Assembly: GCA_963854835.1 (NCBI GenBank)
Contig: OY978528.1
Coordinates: forward strand, 12,060,242 to 12,124,241
Source of the DNA: Megamerina dolium
Lineage: Eukaryota > Arthropoda > Insecta > Diptera > Megamerinidae
Direction: 5' to 3'
Length of the DNA stretch: 64,000 nucleotides
The position numbers and the translations under genes are program-made. Under the pieces are notes generated by a model. That model saw only the letters and a list, made by a program, of their open reading frames with translations. It ran no database searches and had not been told where the DNA came from. Below, piece after piece: positions 1 through 11,700 of the stretch; within the stretch, counting starts at the first letter, position 1, and each line of letters begins with the position of its first letter.

Positions 1-581
1 TTCTATATTTATTAATTCAATTCTAGTATACTATGTATATATTCGTACATGGATTAATCATGTATTTGTTTATGTGTAATTAATGTGCTATTTACTTATG
101 CCATTTGTTTTTTTTTTTAATAATACTTTTCGCTTTTTTTCCATTAATTGTAATTATCTAAATGCGAGTATTTGTGTTGAAATACATAATGGGATCTTTT
201 TTTTTTAATTTAATGCTTCAAACAAATGAATATAAATATATGAATATAAAAATATAAGACATATTTCGTTTTTTTTTTCACTTTTTTTCATTAATTGTAA
301 TTATCTAAATGCGAGTATTTGTAGAAATACTTAATGGTCGAAAAAAAAGAATATAAATACATATATGAAACATATAAATATTTATATATGCTTGTATGTA
401 TAAACATAAGAAAGATTTATTTTTTCCCATTTGTTTTCTTATTTTATTTTTATTTTATTAACTTTCATTCAAATGGAAAAGATAATAAAATCAAAATTGT
501 TAAAAACCTGCTTCATTAACTATTTAACTCCAATCCAATTGAGTTTAGTTTGTATTGGTAGTACTATGAATATATTTGGAT

Positions 582-965
582 GTCGGAAAAGTCATGACCA
601 TTTTTTGATTGACAGTTTGACAGCGCTCGATCTTTACCAGTGAACATTTGGGTAAATTTGCTGTTTGATACCATTGAAGTCGTTGTACACGAAACGAATA
701 AAATGGCAGTCGAATTTTGCAAGGTCCGGTGAGTACGGTAACTAAGGCAAGACTTCACATCAAAACTGCAGTAACTTTTGACAATTCACAAAGATTGCAT
801 AAGCTTTTACATTGTTCTCAAATCAGCTCAGGTACTTATGATCGTGAAGCACTCTCATTTATCAAAATCAGTATCACTTGTGCCGATAGTATAGGATAGT
901 GTGTGCACAAATATACTTATATGTCACCCCATATCTATAATAAAATACGTCATGACTTTTCCGTT
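582..965. mobile_element. Short MITE with mariner-like inverted ends
   Basis: CGGAAAAGTCATGAC at 584-598 is matched exactly by its reverse complement GTCATGACTTTTCCG at 949-963, with ATTTT-type sequence continuing inward on both sides. The interior of about 350 bp holds only short open frames with no motif. A similar end is seen at 63437. The class is inferred from the TIR style; I could not confirm a clean TA duplication. Confidence 0.6.
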
Positions 966-2439
966 AAATCCAATATAAATAAATATATAGCATATATATC
1001 ATCAAAACACAACCTCTATCCATGTCTACCATTATCTACTATAATGTGATAAATAGTGGAACATTTGAAACTAAGAAAAGAAGAAAAGGTTTGTTTATTA
1101 ATAAAAAATGAAGAGAAAAAAAAAACAAAAATAGTTAATGTCTTTGAAAGACAAAAGAAATATTTGCCTTTCTTTTCATTTAGAAATTAACATATTTGTG
1201 ACCTTTTTTTCTAGTTGAACGTGTCATTCAAAATGAAATTTCGTTACAAACACTTGTATATGTATAGTATATCGAAAAAAAAAATTAATAAACATACATA
1301 AATTTATTTATAATAAATGCATATGTGTTTAAACAAGTTCTCATTTTTTTTTTCTACAGAATGCGGTGGTGTTCGCTTTATCAAAGTGAAATTCTTTCAT
1401 TTTTTTATACGCTGGGTATATTAATTTTGTTCAGATGTTTGTAATCAATTGTAAGAAGATTCGTAGATGAAAGAAAAAAAAATATATATATATATTCTTG
1501 ATCGGCAGAATATTTTTTATGTTAATTTAACCATTTGGGTAAAAAAACTCAATTCTTAAAACACCATTAAAACTCGGGAAAGTTAAATGTATAATTATTG
1601 TATTGTACTGAAAGAATCAACAAATAAAATTGACAGAATTTCATATTTTGAAACCACAGAAAAAACGCTAATTTATTACGTATATATTATTTAGTCCCAA
1701 TTTTGATTTCTTGTGTCGAAAATACTTCTTCGAAATGTCGCAATGTCAATTTGGTTTGTATTCTTTTCGAATGAGTTGTTCGTGACCACAAAAAAAAAAA
1801 AAAATCAAAAAACTAAAAAAAAAAAAGAATACTAACATGATATTGAAAGTGCCAAAAATTATTCATAAATAAAATTCGATGGATTTTTGGAATATATTGG
1901 CGCTTGTATTTTCTCCCTCTATTAATTCGTATTCGTTCTGAATACGAATTTGATTTGTTTTACAATGTCGGCGTCGGCATACAGCTCATACATCTTCTGG
2001 TTGTACCTTAGTCAATACTCATCACCAACACAAATAGGTCCAAATATTTTCTATAGGGGAAATTGTCCAGGCTTCGGCGCTATGTGTAAGGACACGCAGG
2101 ATGAGAGACTTGTAGAGTGTTTTTTTCGTTTCTCGAGAGAGGACTCGACTTCTCAATTGTTTACTTAGCGCAATGTAGCATTTGTTATGGAAATTATTAC
2201 GATTTTATAATTGAACCTTTATAGCTCAAACCCATAGAATACTTTCCATCGTATTGTACGCCAAAGTTTAAAACAAGGTGACGGTTATAGTACATTTTAA
2301 TTTACTGTATATTTTATATTCCTCTATGTATTTTATATCAATGAAATATATATATAAATGCCACTTTTATTATACATTCAATATTAAATATCTTTTCACT
2401 CCATTGTAATTATTCTCGGTATATATATATTTTAGGGAT

Positions 2440-3690
2440 TAGCCGAATCAGACCACTTATATGGGCCCCTTTTCGTTTCTCAAATGGTGTGTTAATTATT
2501 TGTTTGATTGCAAAATTCTTCTACTTCCTTCCTCATAATAACATCATGCGTTATTTCAAGCAAGTCTTTGTGGGGTATGCTCTACATTTCGAGTTCATCA
2601 ATAAATTGGCGACCCAGTGTGGACATCCTCCTGCTTGCCAATGCAGGACACTGGCACACTATGTGCGTATCCTCTCCTCCAACAAGACCCATCTTGCTGA
2701 GGTGGTACCTGAAATTGCCATGCCCAGTTATTAATGCAGTCAACCAGCTTAGAGTTAACCGTCCTGGACTGAGAGCCCTCCCCGATTCACTGCCCTTTGA
2801 TAGTCTCAACGAAGCCTTTGCCTCTCTGCAAGTTGATAAGTTCTCCCATCTCGTTAGATGGAGTTTATTTATCAACACTTCGACCTTTGCCTTTACCATC
2901 TCGTTGCTAAGAGCAACTACTAGTTCCGGTCCATAAAATTCAGCTTCAGATCCTTGTCTAGTCAAGGTGTCTGCAGCTTCATTTTGTTCTACACCAATGT
3001 CTCCCTTCCTAGGAGTAATCGCATTACTACGTTAAGTTTCTGAACACATTCGAGCGCCAACTTAGAAGATACCGTAGGTTGTTGCAGTCGCCTGACCACC
3101 GCCTGGTTATCGAGTGCTAGCAAGATTTTTTTGCCTTGTACCTTTCCATCCAGTAGATGGTCTAGCGTATGCATTAGACCAAGCATTTCTGCATGATAGA
3201 CCGATACGTATCTTCCCAGATTCAGAGTGCATGATAGTCCCAACTCTTTAGAGAAGATTCCAGCACCCTCCCTGCCATCCATTGATGAACCATCCGTGAA
3301 AATACTGATGTCATTTTCCTCACATAAAACATGTGTGGTTCCCGTCTTTAATGGAAGTTCTGTGTGACTTTCCAGTCATCTTCAACCTGCCCATTCCTTT
3401 CATTGGCATTTGCGCCTCTTTTACACTGCTATATAACAGTGACAGGATGCTCCTGTGCTCTATATCTGTGCCGAGTCCATATTAATTATTGGTTGTCTTC
3501 AGACATAATGCTGTTAATGCTGCTGACTTCATAATATGCAAGTCCAAAGGCAGCAGCCCAAGACTTTCAATGCTTATACTGGGGTCATCCGGATAGCTCC
3601 GGTAATCCCAATACAAGCCATTCTTTGCACCTTATCTAACTTGCTTTTCGCACTCTTTTGGGTGACCATTATTATTGGTAAAAAGCACGC
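2440..3690 (-). mobile_element. Non-LTR retrotransposon 3' fragment with RNase H domain
   Basis: Minus-strand frames, broken by frameshifts, read in order: a GLLPLDLHIMKSAALTAL segment (about 3590-3500), an RNase H start with the first catalytic Asp in FTDGSSMDGREGAGIF (about 3310-3250), HAEMLGL, then LALDNQAVVRRLQQ. A further frame gives ADTLTRQGSEAEFYGPEL and ends LITGHGNFRYHLSKMGL with HIVCQCPAL. This order matches the C-terminal half of an I/R1/Loa-like LINE ORF2. The reverse transcriptase and endonuclease parts are absent. It is 5'-truncated and decayed. Confidence 0.85.
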
Positions 3691-4011
3691 CTGTTCATAT
3701 ACGTCAAATATAAAAGTTGGCCATCTTTGTACAATTTCATACAAATCTATATATATATATATATCTGAACTCAGCTGTCAGTCATATTTAAATTGCGCAT
3801 TGACGTATATAAAGTATTCTATGGTTTTCGGCTATCACTTTATGTTCATATCATGTATCGAAGGTATCGACCCTGAGTGACACAAATGAGAACAAAATAC
3901 ACAAGATACATGATACAGAAATAACTTTTTGAATTTGTCAATGAGAAATTGACATAAGTAGAGGATTCACATATATTCCTCAGATAGCGTTAATTGAGGT
4001 TATGCTTAGAA

Positions 4012-4113
4012 TATGGAACAGTGGAACGTATGGAACAGTGGAACGTATGGAACAGTGGAACGTATGGAACAGTAGAACGTATGGAACAGTGGAACATATG
4101 GAACAGTGTACGT
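4012..4113. repeat. 17-bp minisatellite, 6 copies
   Basis: The unit TATGGAACAGTGGAACG is repeated head to tail about six times with only one or two changes in later copies. It is nearly perfect, so it is young or kept uniform. Confidence 0.9.
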
Positions 4114-7099
4114 TCCTATTAATTGTTCATAGCAATATTCGTTGTTAAGTTCATGAGCGACATATGCACAAGTTATTTTCAAAAAAAAATTAAAATACGT
4201 CGTCCTCAAATTGAAGAGAAGAAAATAGGCATCTCCCACTATAGAAATACTTTCACCTAATGCGTAATATGTTCCTATTGTATGATTGAACATTTCATGT
4301 GTAAATTTCAACTCAGCGTGAAATTTACACATATATGCAATTAAAAATAAATATGAATAAACATTTTTTTATTCAATAACAAAGTAAAGAAAAATTACTA
4401 TTTATAAATTAAGCTTTGATGTATGCACTTCTTACCGCAAATATATATTTATCTGATATTTACACAAAAAAAAACCAAAAAAAAAAAAAAAAATGAGAAA
4501 TAATGAGAAAAAAAATCATAATAAGCAAACAAGAGGAAAAATTTAAGTATTATTAATACTTGGACCTATAAAATACAAAACTGGTTTTATTCTGTGCTTA
4601 ATACAACAGCAAAATTTTTGAGGTTGGTAGTTGTCGTTTTATTTTTCTTTTCTGTTTGGTTATTTATTTGTTAAGTAAATAAGTAAATGAGTAAATTAAA
4701 GCAAATAAAAAAAAACCGAAATAAAGTGACTGAACATAAGGGTATCTCTTACCAAATTAGTAATACATATGCGTACATTATCGTGTCACTCACTATACCC
4801 GCATACACATACATATTTAGAATTGGAATTTTGGTGGTATTTGTATGTGAAGGAAATAAACATTTTTGAAAACTTATTGCCAAAATGATATTAATTATAA
4901 GTATTAGATTAAAACATACATATATTATAGATAGATAAATATACAAATTTTGAATTGTGAAATATTATCTATATATTTGATTATTATTTTTGGAAGATTA
5001 AGAGCATTCACGTTTGAATGAAAAAGCAATTAATAAATATGCATTTATTAGTAGTATCTTCTTCTATCTCTTTGAAATTATGCGTATTTTGACATACATT
5101 GATACTCGTATTTATTTGTGAACATCTTTTTTTTCTTGTTTCTTTCTTCTGTTTTTTTTTTTTTATCAAATTTACATATGGCATTGATTTAGTTTCAGTG
5201 TTTCACTTTGCTTGTGTAAATAATCATATATATTGATAATACTAAAAATTCCGTAGGTCCAAGAAAGATTTCAACATTTTATTGTTGTGTTAATATACAA
5301 TATTTTTGTTGTTTTGTTGTTGTTGCTCAAAATGTATGCAAATACTTGTACATATATTGTTGCTGTTGAATACAAAATAAACTTTAGCATATATTGTATA
5401 TATATATATATATATATATTTTAAGTTCAACGAACGTTGGTAGCGTCTTCAAATGTATTTGTAATAATTTACCTTTATTTCACGTAACTCATTGTATACG
5501 CAGTGTGAAAAAAATATATACTATACATATAGCAATTTTTGAAAGAATATTCAAAAATATCATCAAAGTTATGTATTGTTTGGGGGGAAAACAAACAAAT
5601 CATGCTCAACTAATTAAAAAATTCTCCAAAATACATAAATAATGTGTTTAAAGTGCAAGTGTAAAGACAACGAATATTTTTGTTCATAACTGGTTGCACT
5701 TAATGTCATACATACAATGCAGCAATAGAATAATTCTTAGATGCATGCACTGGTGGAGCACACACACACTGCATACTTATGCACATACTCGTACGTATGA
5801 ATGTATTCTAGAGTGGCCCTTAATTACTGACTTTTGAAATTGCTGTTAAATCACGTTAATGCGTCATGAATATTGATTGATTTCCACTACGAATCAGTGT
5901 CTCATCCACCTAGTAGATTTAGTTCCCTGAGTCTTTTTTCAATTTACAAACATGAATAATTGACTCAGCTGTTAATGACTTGAGTCTAATAAAGAGGTTA
6001 TTGCTATTCCTAAAAATATGAGGATTTTGGATTTTGTAGATAGCGGTAATTCGTATTTTTTTGAAAGGTTTAGAAAGGTTGGAGCATTATGGGATAAAGG
6101 GTACCAAGCTAGAAGGAGACAATGTTGAAAATAAATAAATAAATAAATTTTAGTTGAATAAATGAATCGTATGGTGCATTTATCATGGACTCATAATTCG
6201 GGCTGCCAACAACTTTTTTTGTTTTTTCAAAAATATTCGAATAAAGTAGTTCATATTTGATCTTGAAAGTTAGCAGATCTATGAGATTTTTATTATTTTA
6301 TTTTTCTACGATTAAATTCGATATACTGATTAAGAATCTAATTTAAGTTACGGTAAACGTTTCGGTAGAGGCCTTCATTTGTAAAAGTAATTTTTTAATG
6401 AAAAAAAAACTTTCTCAATCATAAAATTATTACTACCTGGAGGCATGAGTTTTTATCAATATTTTTATATTAAAAAAAAAAGCAAAAAAAAAAAAAAAAG
6501 AGCGATATAGTTTTAAAAAGCGAGTCACATAAAATTCTCCAATGAGCTAAGGATCACTCTAATCTATAGTAAATAAATATATACAAAATACAACAATATA
6601 TACAACAGAAAACTGTATTAGGAACAAGGTAAACTACAGCACAAGAACAAATTGAAAAACACAAATGCAAAAAATGCTATAAGAATTTAGCATAAAATAG
6701 CTAAAAGTATGAATATAAAAATTGGAATGCGCAACAATTTTTTTTTTTTAGATTCTAAGCTTGATCTTGTCACAATGCAATGAATAGCAAAATAAAAAAG
6801 TGAAATGTACTTACATTAATTATATATTGCAGTTATTCTTTTGCAAGCTATATCAATATATTAATTAAAAATTAATTATTTTTTCGTAATCGGAAATTGT
6901 CAATTGAAAGAGACAACATCTCAAAGATATGGTTAAAAAAGTTTGCAGTGTTTTTCTGGAAGCAGTTAGATGCGGATTCATGGATATTGGTTACCTAATG
7001 ATTATAGTTTAATTAAGATAATTTTATTCATACTGAATAATAAATATTTTGCTATCCATACTCTTATAATCCAAAAATTTCGAAATACTGTCATATATT

Positions 7100-7430
7100 G
7101 TATTTCTCTGGTGAATATATGGCATTAGTTTAACCTTTGTCAGCTCTTTAGTTAACCAATGGTTTCACAAATGACTGCGGGTTCTCTTATTACACGATTT
7201 GGTTAATCTTTCTGAACTCTTTAGTTAACTAATGGCTTGAGGAATGAGTGTGGATTATCTTATTCAATGATTTCGTTAACCAAAAGCATTCATAATATGT
7301 GGCATTGGTTAAACCTTTGGCAACTTTTTAGTTACCCAATAGTTAAAGGGGTGACTGTCAATGATTTGTTTAAGAAAATCTCTCTGAAAGTGTGGCTTTA
7401 CTTAAACCTTCTTCTAATCTCTTAGACCGG
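7100..7430. repeat. Diverged tandem repeat with about 60-180 bp periodicity
   Basis: CTTTAGTTAACCAATGG and close variants recur near 7146, 7219 and 7328. The longer string ATATGGCATTAGTTTAACC near 7117 returns as ATGTGGCATTGGTTAAACC near 7295. It lies upstream of IRSp53. Confidence 0.55.
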
Positions 7431-7960
7431 CTTTGAGATTTACTATTTTTGTTTAATTTTTCTTGTTGAAATTTGATAAATAGTTTGAAATAATGAATGT
7501 AGATTATAATCAAAGTATTCAGCACAACGGTGATATGACAAAAAGTATTATTGATCAATGTAAGTCAATTTTAAGATCGACTGCTATATATTATCTATAT
7601 GCCTGCTATTAAGACAATAATTTTTATTAAGTAGCTATAATTTCTAATTTATTCACTTACGGAAATTATAAATCAAAAATAATTTTTGATAATTTTTCAT
7701 TTCAACATTTTTTTTTCCCCCATTAGTTAGTACAATTTTGCAATTATATAAATGATTTTGATGTACTTAAATATAAATTCATGCTCGAATATATACAAAA
7801 AAAAAAAGTTTTAATAACATTACTTGTATATCTTTCATTTCAGTGACACACTCGTACAGACACACATTTACATCATACACGATCAACACTCATCTTCAGT
7901 TATAACGATAAAGAATTGCTGTAACCAGCTCGTTTTATTCATGTATACCATCTCTTTAAG

Positions 7961-7964
7961 ATGC

Positions 7965-8002
<38 letters not shown>

Positions 8003-8786
8003 CGAGAACAACAAATGTGAGAAAATGAGCCTGGTAAAGCATTTGTATATGTTGTATTTGTAGCTGTAGTTAAACGAACAACAATAACAATTGAAAATAT
8101 AAATACAAAAACAAAAAAGAAAGAAACATTAAGAAGTTACAATAACATTATAAGCTGGTTGCCATTAAAGAAGAAATCAACAATAACAACATCTCGTTTA
8201 ATACTTAAACGAGTGGAGGCAAAATAAAACTAAAAGAAAATAAAAAAGAAAAATTCAAAAAACCGGAACGTAGACTCAGAGTCATACAATAAAACAACGA
8301 TAATAATAAAGCAACGTGAAAAACAACTGCAATAAAACAACAACAACAACAACAACAACAGTAATAAGAGTGAAGTGTTTTTCACAAATTCTGCCAAACG
8401 AAAGTTAAAGTTGTCTTTGACGCTTTGACATGCCACGACACATTAAGGAAAAGTAAATACTCATACATACATACTCATCCACATATATATGCATACAAAT
8501 AGTATGCATGTGATGGAAGTTGATGACACTGCACTAGCACAAATACAGTACTCGTAAGCTTAGAGCAACTTTTTTTTAGAAAGTGAATTTATAGACAAGC
8601 ATATTCGTATACGTTAGTATATCTATGAGTAAATTGAAAGTGAATTTTATTGGCGGCATTTTTCTTCTTGTTTCAAATCATTTTGATACATTTTCTACGT
8701 TCTTGAATATTATTATACGCATGCTATTTTAGGCAATAACTAAATATAAATAAATAATCGTTAAATCACAAAAAAAAAGTGAAATA
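7961..8786 (+). promoter_or_regulatory. Probable 5' leader of IRSp53, CAA-rich with a polyQ upstream ORF
   Basis: The 800 bases before the IRSp53 start are A- and CAA-rich, with two (CAA)n runs at 7964-8002 and 8337-8362, as often seen in fly leaders. A short ORF at 7961-8020 starts with ATG, reads 13 CAA codons and ends at TGA. No splice site or transcription start can be fixed from sequence alone, so the leader boundary is a guess. Confidence 0.4.
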
Positions 8787-11700
8787 ATGGAGTCTGAGGA
8801 AATTACTAAGCTTGTGGATGGTGTATATAAGGTAAGCTTAAATATAATTTATTTACAAATATTTGATAGTTTGAATACATTTATTTCCTTCATTTTTTAA
8901 AAATGCATAATATCAAGTTTTGGATTTCCAAAACTAGTTAAATTATAAAAAATACCAACAATGATGTAGTTAAAAGTCACACAATATAGCATTGCTGTGC
9001 AGTGCAGTGTCCATTGTACGTTGAAAAATGTGGTTAGAAATGAAGTGGCACCCCCTTTTTTTTTTGGATGTTTCACCATCTCTTTCTTTCCAATTTCGTG
9101 TACACATAGTGTCGATACTTGCCATACGTGTGCATTGAATTGTCCATCAAAACAAGTTATCAGGTTGAAAGCACTCTCGTGCACATGTTTATGATAGACA
9201 TTCTTTTGATTGTTATTTGTTATTATTTGAAATTTTCTCCTTTTTTTCTTTTGAATATGTTTTTTTTTCAGTTATTGTTTTCTTCATATATCTAATATTG
9301 TCACTAAATTGCATTTCATGCATTGTGGTGTTGCGCTACTGCTTTTGATGCTGTACTTCTATTTTTATAGTTATGCAATTTTTATTATTGTCATTTTTTT
9401 CCTTCATGATTTAGTAATATTTTCCTACATTACTTATGCGATTGTTAATAATTTGCTTGCTTATCTTTGTTTTGGTATTTATTTTAACCGCAAGTATTGC
9501 GGAAAATTATGCCGGCATACTGTTTTTTTTGTTTGTTTGTTTCTCCTTTGCATTTATTTTCCTACCTGCCACACTCGATTATACGAGTATAGTGTTTATG
9601 TGGCCATCAACTATATACTACTATGTCTGTACATAGTTGAATTATATGGTAAATTGCAAAATAGTATAAATTAATTGAATTATTATGATTGCAATTGAAA
9701 TTGCAACATTTGTTTTAATTTTCAAAACAACTTAAGTAGATACGTACTGCATTTATATGATTTAGAATACAAAAGACCCAGGAAACGAACTTCACTCGAG
9801 TGTACATAAGTGCAGCCATAAACAGTACATACGAATAGTGCTTCCTAAATTTTGTATGGACAAACACGTACTATAGTTAATTAAATTGAATTTATTATGC
9901 ATTTACAAAAAGAAAGAAAATTAAATAAAATAAAGAATGGAATGCAAATAATTGCATTAAAAATAAGGAAAGTATCCATATGTGCCTAGTTGTGATTGTC
10001 GCAAAAGACATTAGAAATGTCATTTCTACCTAATGTAGATATAAGGAAGTTAATGAGATGGTAATAGTTGTTTTGTTATGGTTATGGTTTAACACACAAA
10101 AATTTTTGCTCAAAAGTTGATTTGGTTCAGCTCAAGCGTGTCGCTATTTTCAAAATTGATTTTCTATGTTGTTAATTTTTTTTTTTTTTTGTTTACCAAA
10201 TTAACATTTCACACACAAAATCATGTGACATTTCGTTGATAAATACGCATTGTTACCATAGAAAATGTATGTACAGTTTTTTTTAAAGAAATTGACAAAT
10301 TTGTATGGGAACTAGTATTATTTTCTAATTGATCTTAATTAAATTTTTTAAATCGTAGTTTTTAACCAAAATAGCATTTGATGCATAATTTTAAAATATT
10401 ATGTTAAAAAACTCATTAAAGTCACCATATAAAATTTTAATTTTTGAGAATATATATCAGCAAATTTCTATGGAAGCTATATTTATTTTTCAAAGCATCA
10501 TTAAAAAATTTTGAAAATTATGTTCTTTCTCAAAAATATGACTCCGTACCTAATTTTGAAGCCATTACGTTAATAAATATGTATTGTCATCATACAAAAT
10601 GTGAATTATTTGAATTAGTTTGTATAGAAGGTGCCATTATTTTTCAATATAAAATTAAAAAATTTTTTTATTATAGTTTTTCACTTTAATAATATTCTAC
10701 ACAGAATTTGAAGTAATTTTGTAAGTAAATAAATATAGTCTCTATACATAATGTTGATTTTTTAATCAAATATTGAAGAATTTGTATGGGAATTACTTTT
10801 ATTTTCTAATGTATCACTTTCAAGTTTTGAGAATTTTATCTTTTCCCTCTCGAAATAGTATTTGGTAGAAAATTTAATATAATTTCGTATATAAAATGCG
10901 TATTTTTTTTTAACAAAAATTGTGAAACTTCTATTGAAGGCACTCTTATTCTTATATACACTCTTGTGAATTATTTTAAAACTTTAGTAATCTCATTTTT
11001 ACACTAAAATAATGTTTCATAAAAAATTTGATATTATTTTATGTATAAATATATATAGTATCCATTCAAAATGCTCGTTTTTTAATCAAATATTGACAAA
11101 TTTATATGGAAGTCACCACTATTAATTTTAGATTTGTTTTAGTCAGTTTTATTTGCATTCAAAATTCAGCTGACTAAATAAGGGCTATGTAAATAAGTCT
11201 AAGACAATTATTCTAGTAAAGGCTCCACAAAAATAGATTGTTCACTTGAAAGTCAAATGGAATTTATAATGCATGTTGCATCAGCTTTCGAATGCATCGA
11301 ATTCAATTTGAATCCAATTTTAAAAACTAAAAACGCATTTAGCTTCAATGAAATAATATTTCCATATTATTTACATTTTTTTGTTAATATATAAATATTA
11401 TAATATAATATGCATTTTTTTTTGTGGGAAAACGAATAAAATGTATTTCTTAAATTCCTCAATATTCATTTTCTCTCTCTCTCTCTCACACTATCTCAGT
11501 CTGTTGGTGGTTGGCCCCAATTTCAAATGCATGCCATTAAAAATTTGAATTAATTATTATTGTCATAATTTGTTAAAATGCGTATTTGAAATAACAACAA
11601 CAAAAAACTGAAATAAACAAAAATACATTGACTGCAGGCAACAAACCAATTTGTTATTGGAACAAATTTGCATAAACCAGTGAAATATTCAATAATGCTG

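Larger units (their letters stand above)
1..7960. other. Intergenic region upstream of IRSp53
   Basis: Apart from the MITE at 582-965, the LINE fragment at 2440-3690, the 17-bp minisatellite at 4012-4113, a (TA)n run near 5395-5419 and the diverged repeat at 7100-7430, this is AT-rich DNA with frequent A and T homopolymers. No gene is supported on either strand. Confidence 0.5.

Noticed and set aside
9309..9674. Hydrophobic 121-codon open frame in IRSp53 intron 1
   Set aside because: The T-rich sequence alone gives Phe, Leu and Ile runs; no family motif or splice context.
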